Source of the DNA: Deltaproteobacteria bacterium
Lineage (GTDB): Bacteria; UBA10199; SPLOWO2-01-44-7
Direction of reading: 5' to 3'
Length of the DNA: 51,883 bases
Assembly (NCBI GenBank): GCA_030648035.1
Contig: JAUSII010000128.1
Location: 1-51,883 of the forward strand
A program made the position numbers and the translations under genes. The notes beneath the pieces are model-generated. The model searched no databases, was not told the origin of the DNA, and saw only the letters and a list, made by a program, of their open reading frames with translations. Shown in pieces: positions 16,107 through 22,618 of the stretch. Every line of letters begins with the position of its first letter. Positions within the stretch are counted from its first letter, which is position 1.

Positions 16107-17337
16107 AAAGTGCGCTATCCTTTTTTTTATGAGATTGTTTTATTAAATTTAGAAAAGTAAGAGCGATAAAAAACATGCTGACGTAAATAACGGTAACTGT
16201 ATTAAATTTTTCAGCCACAATGCCTGCCCAGAGACCAGAAAGGCACATCGCAATAAGGCAAACCTGATAATGCCGCGCTGACACTACAGCAATGACACTC
16301 TCATCGAAATGCTTGGTAAAACTATAAGAAGCAAGAATATAGACAATATTGGATGCAATATGAGCCAGAACAATACTTAAGCACGCTATAGTCAAGTTTT
16401 TTGCGGTGTAGATAACATAGTAAAGACCCAGATAAAGCATCAGCAACGCAGTAATAATGCCATTACTCGCAAAAAGTCTGTCAAAGTTGTATCTGTTCGC
16501 CACAAAGGGTCCAATGATTTGGCCCAATGTTTTAAATAAAAGAAAAACAAGTGCCGGGGCAATAATAAAACTTCCTGCAACAATTTCTTTGCCATGTTCG
16601 GCGCCTATAGCCGGTAAAAGGGACATGGCTGGAGCACAACACAACGCCAAAAATGGAGTTAAGAGAAAAGCTCTTTTCTGAAAAACATTTAAACTTTTCC
16701 ATAAAAACACGGCCCTTTTTTCAGGATTGGTTTGAACTGGATTAAAGACATCTTTATTTTTCTTATAGGCCAGGAAAATCAGCACCGCCGCCAACAAATA
16801 GGAAAATAAATCAATGAAAAGATAAATCTTTGTCCCCACCAACGGGTAAAGAACCGTCCCCAGGGCTTCTCCAAAAATAAAATTTGCAGAAAATATATAA
16901 ACGGAACAAATACTAACCAACTTAAGCTCTTCATCCTTAAATTTTCGACGAATAAAAGTCTGATAAATGGGAGATTGGAATCCACTGACAGCGGAGGTCA
17001 TAAACAATGCAACAAGCAGGAACCAGACCACCTTTGTTGCAACGCCAATCATTGGCATCACCAAAAAAATGGCGCCACAACATTCAGCCAGAATCAAAGC
17101 CGTCGATATTTTTATTTTAGCGGACAATTTTGCAGCCAAAGCGCTGGAAAAAAGGCCCGGAAAAAGACTCAATATAAATGCAACACTATAGAAAAAAGGT
17201 TGTGCCCGAGCATTACTTAGCTCTCCATAAACAGCGATTACAGTCAGAGCAGTGCCGATACCACTAAATAGCGTGGCCAAAGAAATAATGGAGAAATCTT
17301 TGTTATTTTTAAGCAATGACAGCAGTTGAAGCAACAT
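16087..17337 (-). CDS. MFS exporter of the RiPP-like cluster
   Basis: 416 residues with about 12 hydrophobic segments, a central cytoplasmic loop rich in lysine (AYKKNKDVFNPVQTNPEKRA) and a basic C-terminal tail. The N-terminal half resembles DHA3/MefA-like drug exporters: ATLFSGIGTALTVIAVYGEL, a short LSAKIK loop between helices 2 and 3, and FQSPIYQTFIRRKF after helix 4. It overlaps the TP-methylase by 29 bases and the PRMT-like gene by 20, which places it firmly in the operon as probable exporter of the modified peptide or as self-resistance. Confidence 0.85.
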   Translation of the reverse strand: MLLQLLSLLKNNKDFSIISLATLFSGIGTALTVIAVYGELSNARAQPFFYSVAFILSLFPGLFSSALAAKLSAKIKISTALILAECCGAIFLVMPMIGVATKVVWFLLVALFMTSAVSGFQSPIYQTFIRRKFKDEELKLVSICSVYIFSANFIFGEALGTVLYPLVGTKIYLFIDLFSYLLAAVLIFLAYKKNKDVFNPVQTNPEKRAVFLWKSLNVFQKRAFLLTPFLALCCAPAMSLLPAIGAEHGKEIVAGSFIIAPALVFLLFKTLGQIIGPFVANRYNFDRLFASNGIITALLMLYLGLYYVIYTAKNLTIACLSIVLAHIASNIVYILASYSFTKHFDESVIAVVSARHYQVCLIAMCLSGLWAGIVAEKFNTVTVIYVSMFFIALTFLNLIKQSHKKKDSALCESPII

Positions 17338-18130
17338 GATCTTTTCCTTGTTTTGGTTGTAGCAAAGCCAGATAGTCCTTATTCAAATATTTTCGACGAA
17401 CTCCTGGAATAAATAGTGTCGTACCAAAATGAATGTGCGGTAGCAATTCATCCAATTTTCCAATCGATCCGGTAAAAACTTCAGAAGATACCCCACTTGA
17501 AGTGGAGGAAGAAATTAAAGTGACTGGATGTTTTGCATCATAGAACTTCAAAAGATATTTATTCAACAAGTCAATCCGATTCCCCAGAGCAGCATTTTGC
17601 ATGCTGATTTGCGATGTGCCAATGGAACATACATGATAAATATAATAATCAATCGCGGCTTCCATTTGATATTCAAAGAGCAACAGGCGGTTTGCATCAA
17701 TAATGGCGGCACCATATTCTAATGGATCCCTGTTTAGATCATTCAACATACAATCAAAACTGGATATTCCGGGAATAATAATTATTTTAAAATTTCTCTC
17801 CCTTTCTTTTGCGCGCAATCTTTGCACCAATGTAACACCGATTTGTGGATGGCCTGGCAAAAGCAGTGCCACATCATCACTTTTACAACATTCCTTCAAA
17901 ATTTTTGCCTCTAAATTATGGTAATTTGTTTCGTCTTGTTCCAAATTCCGATATAATTTTTGCAAACTTTCGGCTGAAACAACTCCGTATTGCTTCAATA
18001 ATTTTTCAACTCCTTTTGGATCTGTAGCTAGATATAAAACTTTTTTGGCACGTTTAAGCTGTTCAACACCCTCAATTGTCAAATGGGTAATATTATTAAT
18101 TCCAAGACCTATTATTCTTAATGTAGTCAT
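17309..18130 (-). CDS. TP-methylase-family methyltransferase, borosin-type peptide backbone N-methyltransferase candidate
   Basis: 273 residues of the tetrapyrrole-methylase fold. GLGI at 8-11 begins the first SAM loop, KKVLYLATDP is at 29-38, a substrate-clamp helix YRNLEQDETNYHNL spans 60-73, GHP is at 93-95 and PGISSFDCMLNDLNRDP at 120-136. The last block is far closer to fungal OphMA and bacterial SonM borosin enzymes (PGxSAEDCLxADLxxDP) than to cobalamin or sirohaem methylases. Tyr60 and Tyr70 align with OphMA active-site tyrosines 66 and 76. The position of Arg72 is Asp66 here, and YGHP has become PGHP. It stands alone, without a fused substrate, as in split borosins. It starts 44 bases after the precursor candidate. 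Function is inferred from family and context. Confidence 0.78.
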   Translation of the reverse strand: MTTLRIIGLGINNITHLTIEGVEQLKRAKKVLYLATDPKGVEKLLKQYGVVSAESLQKLYRNLEQDETNYHNLEAKILKECCKSDDVALLLPGHPQIGVTLVQRLRAKERERNFKIIIIPGISSFDCMLNDLNRDPLEYGAAIIDANRLLLFEYQMEAAIDYYIYHVCSIGTSQISMQNAALGNRIDLLNKYLLKFYDAKHPVTLISSSTSSGVSSEVFTGSIGKLDELLPHIHFGTTLFIPGVRRKYLNKDYLALLQPKQGKDHVASTAVIA

Positions 18131-18140
18131 ATAAATAATA

Positions 18141-18172
18141 AATTCCAGGTGTCAGAGCTGACACCTGGAATT
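18141..18172. repeat. Perfect 15-base inverted repeat between precursor and methyltransferase genes
   Basis: Arms 18141-18155 and 18158-18172 are perfectly complementary (AATTCCAGGTGTCAG and its reverse complement) around a two-base centre. The repeat begins three bases after the precursor stop codon on the minus strand and ends ten bases before the methyltransferase start. As RNA it would be a very stable hairpin without a T run. It could be an attenuator or a 3' stabiliser raising precursor over enzyme levels, or simply a dispersed palindrome. Confidence 0.8.
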
Positions 18173-18174
18173 AC

Positions 18175-18333
18175 TCATTTAATATTTTTCTCTTCCTCCG
18201 CTTCGATCTCTTGCAACAATTTTTCGAGATCAATCGGCACAGCACTCAAACAACGAATATGGCTTGCCAAAACTTGAGAAGAAATTGAGATTTCATTCTC
18301 TCCCTGACTCTCTATGTCATTCGGCTTGATCAT
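18175..18333 (-). CDS. Candidate RiPP precursor peptide (52 residues)
   Basis: Start ATG 18333 is chosen because AAGGGGGTGAT lies four bases upstream, matching the extended ribosome-binding consensus in all but one base; an upstream ATG at 18414 has no such site. The peptide begins MIKPNDIESQ, has a small Ser/Ile/Val/Ala-rich centre (residues 15-33, single Cys28, single His25) and ends in an acidic amphipathic helix (DLEKLLQEIEAEEEKNIK). No database family is recognised. It is the first gene of a six-gene operon with peptide-modifying enzymes, which is the main reason to call it a precursor. Leader and core cannot be told apart with certainty; an accessory or antitoxin-like protein is possible. 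Confidence 0.55.
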   Translation of the reverse strand: MIKPNDIESQGENEISISSQVLASHIRCLSAVPIDLEKLLQEIEAEEEKNIK

Positions 18334-18487
18334 GACTATCACCCCCTTTCGTTTTGGAATGGGTTGCAAGGCACATGCCATCACAGGTAAAAACAGATGA
18401 TTGATTCTATTCACTTTATTTTTACAGTAATTTAAAAACTGCTCAATTTCGCTTCAGGTGTAGCAAAAGTAGGACAATAAAAAATAA

Positions 18488-18516
18488 TTGACGTAATACA
18501 TTACGTCAAATATACT
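18488..18516 (+). promoter_or_regulatory. Sigma-70 promoter with embedded palindromic operator
   Basis: TTGACG (18488-18493) and TATACT (18511-18516) are separated by exactly 17 bases. The perfect palindrome TGACGTAAT-AC-ATTACGTCA (18489-18508) fills the -35 and spacer, an ideal repressor site for the XRE protein encoded right downstream. The expected transcription start coincides with the GTG start codon at 18523, implying a leaderless message. The divergent precursor gene starts 155 bases away and could be controlled from the same site. Confidence 0.8.
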
Positions 18517-18522
18517 GCATAG

Positions 18523-19089
18523 GTGAAAACATTAAAGAAATCAAGGGAGAGCAAGGGGCTTTCCCAGAGAAAATTGGCGAGCCTGGCTTCTATTTCTTAC
18601 AAATCTTTGCAACTGGTGGAGGGAGGCACTTCTGACCCGCGCTTGTCGACTCTTGAACACATCGCCACGGCCTTGGGCTATCCGGCTCATATTCTCAAAG
18701 AGGAAATTGAGGCGATCTTCGAACTGCCTGTCGATGCGATCAAAATGATCTCTATAAAAATCTGTAGAGAGGGAGGGGCCAGCTGGAAAATCTGGCTCTT
18801 CAATTTTGTCGATGCTTTTCGCCATCACAAAACAAAAGAATATATTGAAGTGGCGCCAATTTCCAAAACACCTGAAAAAATAAAAGCTCTCTTGGCTTCC
18901 ACCGTTGAAATGTTGTGTGAAGAGATGGAAATAAAAACCCCGGAGTGGTGCCGTGGCGTTTCTGAATTATCCGAACCGTGGTTTGTCTCCGGCGTTGAAA
19001 ATTTAAAGGCCATGGCTCTGGTGGAGAGCCCTGTTCATTTTCGCAAACGAAATATTTTTGTATTGGAGAACTTTTTAAAGAGGGCTTGA
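18523..19089 (+). CDS. XRE-family regulator with antitoxin-like C-terminal domain
   Basis: 188 residues from GTG 18523. Residues 5-65 are a helix-turn-helix of the Xre/Cro type (SRESKGLSQRKLASLASISYKSLQLVEGG). The C-terminal 60 residues run PEWCRGVSELSEPWFVSG and end ESPVHFRKRNIFVLENFLKRA. From memory, a closing pattern of this kind (SPxxFRxRNIFV...L.RA) is common in antitoxins paired with nucleotidyltransferase toxins. The promoter carries a palindrome that this protein probably binds. It is divergent from the RiPP-like operon and may be its regulator, or the survivor of a broken toxin-antitoxin pair (see 19092). Confidence 0.82.
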   Translation: MKTLKKSRESKGLSQRKLASLASISYKSLQLVEGGTSDPRLSTLEHIATALGYPAHILKEEIEAIFELPVDAIKMISIKICREGGASWKIWLFNFVDAFRHHKTKEYIEVAPISKTPEKIKALLASTVEMLCEEMEIKTPEWCRGVSELSEPWFVSGVENLKAMALVESPVHFRKRNIFVLENFLKRA

Positions 19090-19091
19090 CC

Positions 19092-19145
19092 ATGACAGGG
19101 TTTCTGATTGAAGAATTGTTTCAGCTTGATTTGTCTCTGAAATAA
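19092..19145 (+). pseudogene. Possible 17-residue remnant of a toxin gene
   Basis: Two bases after the XRE stop codon, ATG opens MTGFLIEELFQLDLSLK and stops after 17 residues, seven bases before a half copy of the GTCATTGCGAG-family repeat. The tight spacing is that of an antitoxin-toxin pair, so this may be the first codons of a toxin whose remainder was deleted with the repeat at the break point. It could equally be a chance frame. Confidence 0.3.
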
Positions 19146-19151
19146 CTTTAT

Positions 19152-19180
19152 CGGGATTGCTTCGCTACGCTCGCAATGAC
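19152..19180. repeat. Half copy of the GTCATTGCGAG-family repeat
   Basis: 29 bases identical to the reverse complement of the left half of the copy at 42472-42531 (CGGGATTGCTTCGCTACGC followed by TCGCAATGAC). Its last bases contribute the upstream ATG (19176) of the ABC transporter gene. Confidence 0.85.
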
Positions 19181-19184
19181 ACTT

Positions 19185-19976
19185 ATGACCCACGCCATTG
19201 AAATTTTTGGAATTAAAAAATCCTACGGGCCTGTGGAGGCTTTGAAAGGTATTGATCTCTCCATCCGTCAGGGAGAATTTTTTGGTTTGCTCGGCCCCAA
19301 TGGTGCTGGCAAGACGACCCTCATCAACTCTCTGTTTGGCCTGGTCAACCCGAGCCAGGGCTCGATCCAAATTCTGGGAATCAATTTCAGTCAAAATCCT
19401 TCCGCGGCAAAACAGGCCATGGGGCTCTGTCCGCAGGAATTGAGCATGAACAACTTCACACCGATCGAAAAACTGATGCAATATCAAGGTGGGTTCTACG
19501 GGCTCTCGATAAAAGCGGCGCGATCAAGAGCCGAAGAACTTTTGAAACAATTCGGTCTCTGGGAAAAACGAAAAGGGGGGCGCTTTCAACTCTCCGGCGG
19601 CATGCAAAGACGCCTGATGATCGCCCGCGCACTGATGGGAAAACCGAAGATTCTGGTTCTGGATGAGCCAACCGCCGGCATCGATGTGGAATTGCGCCAT
19701 GAACTCTGGGTGTTTCTCAAAGAACTGAATGCCTCCGGCACGACCCTGCTTTTGACCACCCACTATATTGAAGAGGCCGAAAGACTTTGTGATCGGGTCG
19801 CCATCATCCACAAGGGAAACATCGTCGCTTGCGACACACCGGCGGAACTGATCGCCCGGCATCAATCGGGCCCCGATCAAGAGCGAACCGGCATGCTCAA
19901 ATTCATCCGCCCCGGATCTTTGGAAGAGGTCTTTGTGAACATTACGGGACGACGCATCGAAGGGAATCCGACATGA
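19185..19976 (+). CDS. ABC exporter ATP-binding protein, ABC-2 type
   Basis: 263 residues from ATG 19185; an alternative ATG at 19176 lies within a repeat element and adds only MTL. Walker A GPNGAGKTT is near 38-46, followed by the Q-loop LCPQELS, signature LSGGMQRR, Walker B ILVLDEPTAGID and switch TTHYIEEAE. It is a nucleotide-binding subunit of the drug/polysaccharide ABC-2 exporter class (CcmA/DrrA-like). The stop overlaps the permease start (ATGA). The exported substrate is unknown; it is not obviously part of the neighbouring RiPP-like operon, which has its own MFS exporter and reads in the other direction. Confidence 0.92.
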   Translation: MTHAIEIFGIKKSYGPVEALKGIDLSIRQGEFFGLLGPNGAGKTTLINSLFGLVNPSQGSIQILGINFSQNPSAAKQAMGLCPQELSMNNFTPIEKLMQYQGGFYGLSIKAARSRAEELLKQFGLWEKRKGGRFQLSGGMQRRLMIARALMGKPKILVLDEPTAGIDVELRHELWVFLKELNASGTTLLLTTHYIEEAERLCDRVAIIHKGNIVACDTPAELIARHQSGPDQERTGMLKFIRPGSLEEVFVNITGRRIEGNPT

Positions 19977-20737
19977 ATCTTCCGACCCCATTTTTTGCGC
20001 TCGTCAGACAGGAACTTTTCCGCTTTTGGCGGTTGATGCGCCAGACCCTTGTCCCCCCGATCATCACGACCCTTCTTTTCATCCTGATTTTCGGTTTCTC
20101 ACTGGGGAGTCACATCACCGAAATTCACGGATTCCGCTACATCATTTTCATCATTCCGGGGCTTGCCGCCATGGGAGTGATCAACGGCTCCTTTTCCAAT
20201 ACCACCACTTCTCTTTTCATGGCGAAATTCGACCGAAGCCTTGAAAATCTTTTGTCGACCCCTCTTAAGCCGTTTCAAATCGTGACCGCCTATCTCACCG
20301 CCGGAATCATGCGGGGACTGCTTATTGGCTCGCTGATTTTGACCGTGGCCCTTCTGGCCCTTAAACAAGCCCCCCAAAATCCGGCGGTGATTCTTTATTT
20401 CTTTCTCACCTCTTCGGTCATTTTCGGATCTTGGGGGATGATCGCGGCGTTGCGCGCAAAAAATTGGGACAGCATGTCGACTCTGGAAAATTTTTGCATC
20501 ACCCCTCTGGTTTATCTGGGGGGTGTTTTCTATTCTATCGATCTTCTGCCGCCGCTCTGGAGAAAAGTTTCCATGTTCAACCCCATTTTTTATCTGGTGG
20601 ACGGGGTCCGCTTTGGGGTTTTGGGTGTGCATGCCGCCCCATTATGGCTATCCATGGGCTTTGCCGCCGCACTGGCTCTCACCCTCTTTTTGGTCTGCGT
20701 CTATCTGTTTCACAGGGGATACAAATTTGTCCGTTAG
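19973..20737 (+). CDS. ABC-2 type permease
   Basis: 254 residues from ATG 19973, which overlaps the ATP-binding gene. Six hydrophobic segments are seen, with the ABC-2 signature region PLVYLGGVFYSIDLLPPLWRKVSMFNPIFYLVDGVRFGVLG near 180-220, typical of the NodJ/DrrB group. The N-terminal amphipathic helix ALVRQELFRFWRLMRQT precedes the first membrane helix. It pairs with the preceding ATPase to make a two-gene exporter. Confidence 0.92.
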   Translation: MNLPTPFFALVRQELFRFWRLMRQTLVPPIITTLLFILIFGFSLGSHITEIHGFRYIIFIIPGLAAMGVINGSFSNTTTSLFMAKFDRSLENLLSTPLKPFQIVTAYLTAGIMRGLLIGSLILTVALLALKQAPQNPAVILYFFLTSSVIFGSWGMIAALRAKNWDSMSTLENFCITPLVYLGGVFYSIDLLPPLWRKVSMFNPIFYLVDGVRFGVLGVHAAPLWLSMGFAAALALTLFLVCVYLFHRGYKFVR

Positions 20738-20744
20738 GAAAAAA

Positions 20745-21251
20745 ATGAAAGACACAAGACCGGTGGAAGCAAAGGGGATTCTATTTCTTCTAACCAACAG
20801 AAAAGAATTGGCCGAGGATGTCATGGCCCGGTTCACTTCTCTCTTGGGAGAGGTGGAACACAAAAGTGCGTGGCATCCTTTTGAAAATAAATATTATGAA
20901 GAAGAGATGGGGCCGAATCTGGAACGGTGTCTGGTCTGTTTTGAAAATATTTTTGAACCGTGGCGATTGGCGGAGTTGAAGGAGCTGGCAAAAGAGATGG
21001 AGTCCCATCCGCGAACCATCAACATCGATCCGGGATATGTCGATTTATCGAAAGTGGTTTTGGCCTCTGGTAAAGGGGGTGGGCAAAAAATTGCGCTGGC
21101 CCAAAATATTTATGCCCACACCGTTTTGCGTTATGAAAAGGGGAAGTGGATTCCATCAGATGGAACTTTTCCCGATTTGAAGGAAGAGACTTATCACCGA
21201 GATCTGCTCAAAATTCGCGCGGCATTAAAGGAATCAGCCAACCGGCTTTAA
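20745..21251 (+). CDS. DUF4416 family protein
   Basis: 168 residues from ATG 20745, seven bases after the permease. Family marks are the opening FLLTNRKELAEDVMARF, HPFENKYYEEEMG, an arginine/cysteine block NLERCLVCFENIF, and TINIDPGYVDLSKVVLASGKGGGQKIALAQNIYAHTVLRYEKGKW. DUF4416 proteins are found mainly in deltaproteobacteria, Nitrospirae and planctomycetes and have no established function. The DPGY and AxNIYAHT blocks hint at a nucleotidyl or phosphate-binding fold, which is a guess. The 3' end overlaps the convergent deoxyhypusine-synthase-like gene by 18 bases. Confidence 0.88.
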   Translation: MKDTRPVEAKGILFLLTNRKELAEDVMARFTSLLGEVEHKSAWHPFENKYYEEEMGPNLERCLVCFENIFEPWRLAELKELAKEMESHPRTINIDPGYVDLSKVVLASGKGGGQKIALAQNIYAHTVLRYEKGKWIPSDGTFPDLKEETYHRDLLKIRAALKESANRL

Positions 21252-22394
21252 AGAAACCAGTTTGGGCGGGGCCCAGTCAAATTGCAGAGCCGGGCGGCGC
21301 CTTCCAAGACCCTTCTTCATGACATAAGCGGCCACGAGAGGAAGAGAGACAGAGGGTTCGACAAACGCCATGGCGTGACTCGCCTGTTTGGAGACTTTGC
21401 CCCACGAGGTCGCCTCGCTCAAAGTGGAACCCGACAACCCGCCCCAGTGTGGAACATCGGTCGTCAGCTGAAAGGCATAACGATGGCCGCCGGTGTCGCC
21501 GCCGAAAATGTAGCTCATCACAACAGAGTCGTTGATGAAATTTTTGGGAACCCCGCCGGCAATATAAATGGCGGCGGTGGCCGGAGACTTGACGACAATC
21601 TGTGTCAGCTCGTAGTTGTCCTGGATCGAATCGATGGTGATGCCCTCCCGACCCTCTTTGATGCAACGGTGATAATGTTCAGTCAAGCCGATGCCGATGG
21701 AAGAATCGTTGATGGCGGGAGCAAAAATGGGGACGCCTCTTTTATGTGCTGTCGCCAGAATCGATTGATCATCATCCAGCGCGCCGCCCAACTCCCACAA
21801 AAATTGCCGACTTGAATATTTTCCGGGCTTCAAGGAATTTGAAAACTGGCCGATGGTGCAATCGAGTCTCCAGAATTTTTCTTCATCAACATAGGTGTCG
21901 TAGATGCGGTCGATATAAAGATCGCGCAATAACTTGTCGTCCATCTCGGCATCACCGCGAAAATGTTTGAAGCCTTTTGCCTGATAAACATCCTGATACA
22001 TAATCGCGCCGGTGGAGACCACCACATCGACCAGACCATAATGGATCATGTCGCGAATCACCTTGCGCAAACCGGCGGCAATCAGCGGACCGGCAATACC
22101 CAACAAAATAGTGGGGCGATCCGGGTCGGAGAGCATCTGTGCCCAGACCTTGGCACAGGTTCCGATATTTCTGGCCTGAATGGAGGCCTCACCAAACGCC
22201 TCCACCAAATCTTCCACTCCGGAAATTTTTTCCAAATCAATGGCCTGCGTCGGTCTTCCCAAAATGCGTTCTTTCTGGGCCTGTTGTTCACTGTTGAGTT
22301 CATCAAAAGCGAAGTAACCTTGGGAGCGTTGATATTCAGCACTTTCCAACGCCCCTTTTTCTTCGAGTTTAGTGGATATTTTTTTGTTCTTCAT
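21234..22394 (-). CDS. Deoxyhypusine-synthase-like protein
   Basis: 386 residues from ATG 22394 (MKNKKIS); further upstream codons lie within the CsbD-like gene. Marks of the family are TILLGIAGPLIAAGLRKVIRDMI, VVVSTGA, the NAD-binding PIFAPAINDSSIGIGL and IAGGVPKNFINDS, and SWGKVS with Lys333, equivalent to the catalytic lysine (human Lys329) that carries the butylamine intermediate. Eukaryotes and archaea use this enzyme on eIF5A; bacterial members are thought to act on small amines (homospermidine-like) or unknown targets. It overlaps the upstream CsbD-like gene by 26 bases. Confidence 0.88.
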   Translation of the reverse strand: MKNKKISTKLEEKGALESAEYQRSQGYFAFDELNSEQQAQKERILGRPTQAIDLEKISGVEDLVEAFGEASIQARNIGTCAKVWAQMLSDPDRPTILLGIAGPLIAAGLRKVIRDMIHYGLVDVVVSTGAIMYQDVYQAKGFKHFRGDAEMDDKLLRDLYIDRIYDTYVDEEKFWRLDCTIGQFSNSLKPGKYSSRQFLWELGGALDDDQSILATAHKRGVPIFAPAINDSSIGIGLTEHYHRCIKEGREGITIDSIQDNYELTQIVVKSPATAAIYIAGGVPKNFINDSVVMSYIFGGDTGGHRYAFQLTTDVPHWGGLSGSTLSEATSWGKVSKQASHAMAFVEPSVSLPLVAAYVMKKGLGRRRPALQFDWAPPKLVSLKPVG

Positions 22395-22605
22395 AGAAAG
22401 AGATCCGTTCGTTGAGCCAGTCTCGAATGTCGCCTTCCAGAGACAAATGGGACCGGCCTGAAAAATAGGTTCTGCGAATGGCTTCCACAATCAGGTCATA
22501 TTGATAATCACAGGCCTGCAAATCATCGCCAGTGAGCCTGTCCCAGCGTTTCAGAATTTCGGGTTTTACAAATTTCCAGACCTTTTCGAGCCGATTGGGT
22601 TGCAT
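22369..22605 (-). CDS. CsbD-like small protein
   Basis: 78 residues from ATG 22605; a TTG start at 22644 is possible. The pattern W-x-x-x-KPEILKRWDRLTGDDLQ, then DLIVEAIRRTYF and DIRDWLNER follows the CsbD/YjbJ stress-protein family (W..fKg..k..WgkLTddDl...Lvg.iq..Y....e..v..Wl). Homologues are abundant soluble helical proteins of the general stress response, function unclear. The overlap with the deoxyhypusine-synthase-like gene indicates co-translation. Confidence 0.7.
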   Translation of the reverse strand: MQPNRLEKVWKFVKPEILKRWDRLTGDDLQACDYQYDLIVEAIRRTYFSGRSHLSLEGDIRDWLNERISFYEEQKNIH

Positions 22606-22618
22606 AACCCGGGGGAAG

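Noticed and set aside
13759-18414. Reading the cluster as cobalamin biosynthesis because of the TP-methylase
   Set aside because: The methylase has borosin-like PGIS-DCM-DL-DP sequence and its neighbours are peptide-modifying enzymes; no other cob/cbi gene is present.
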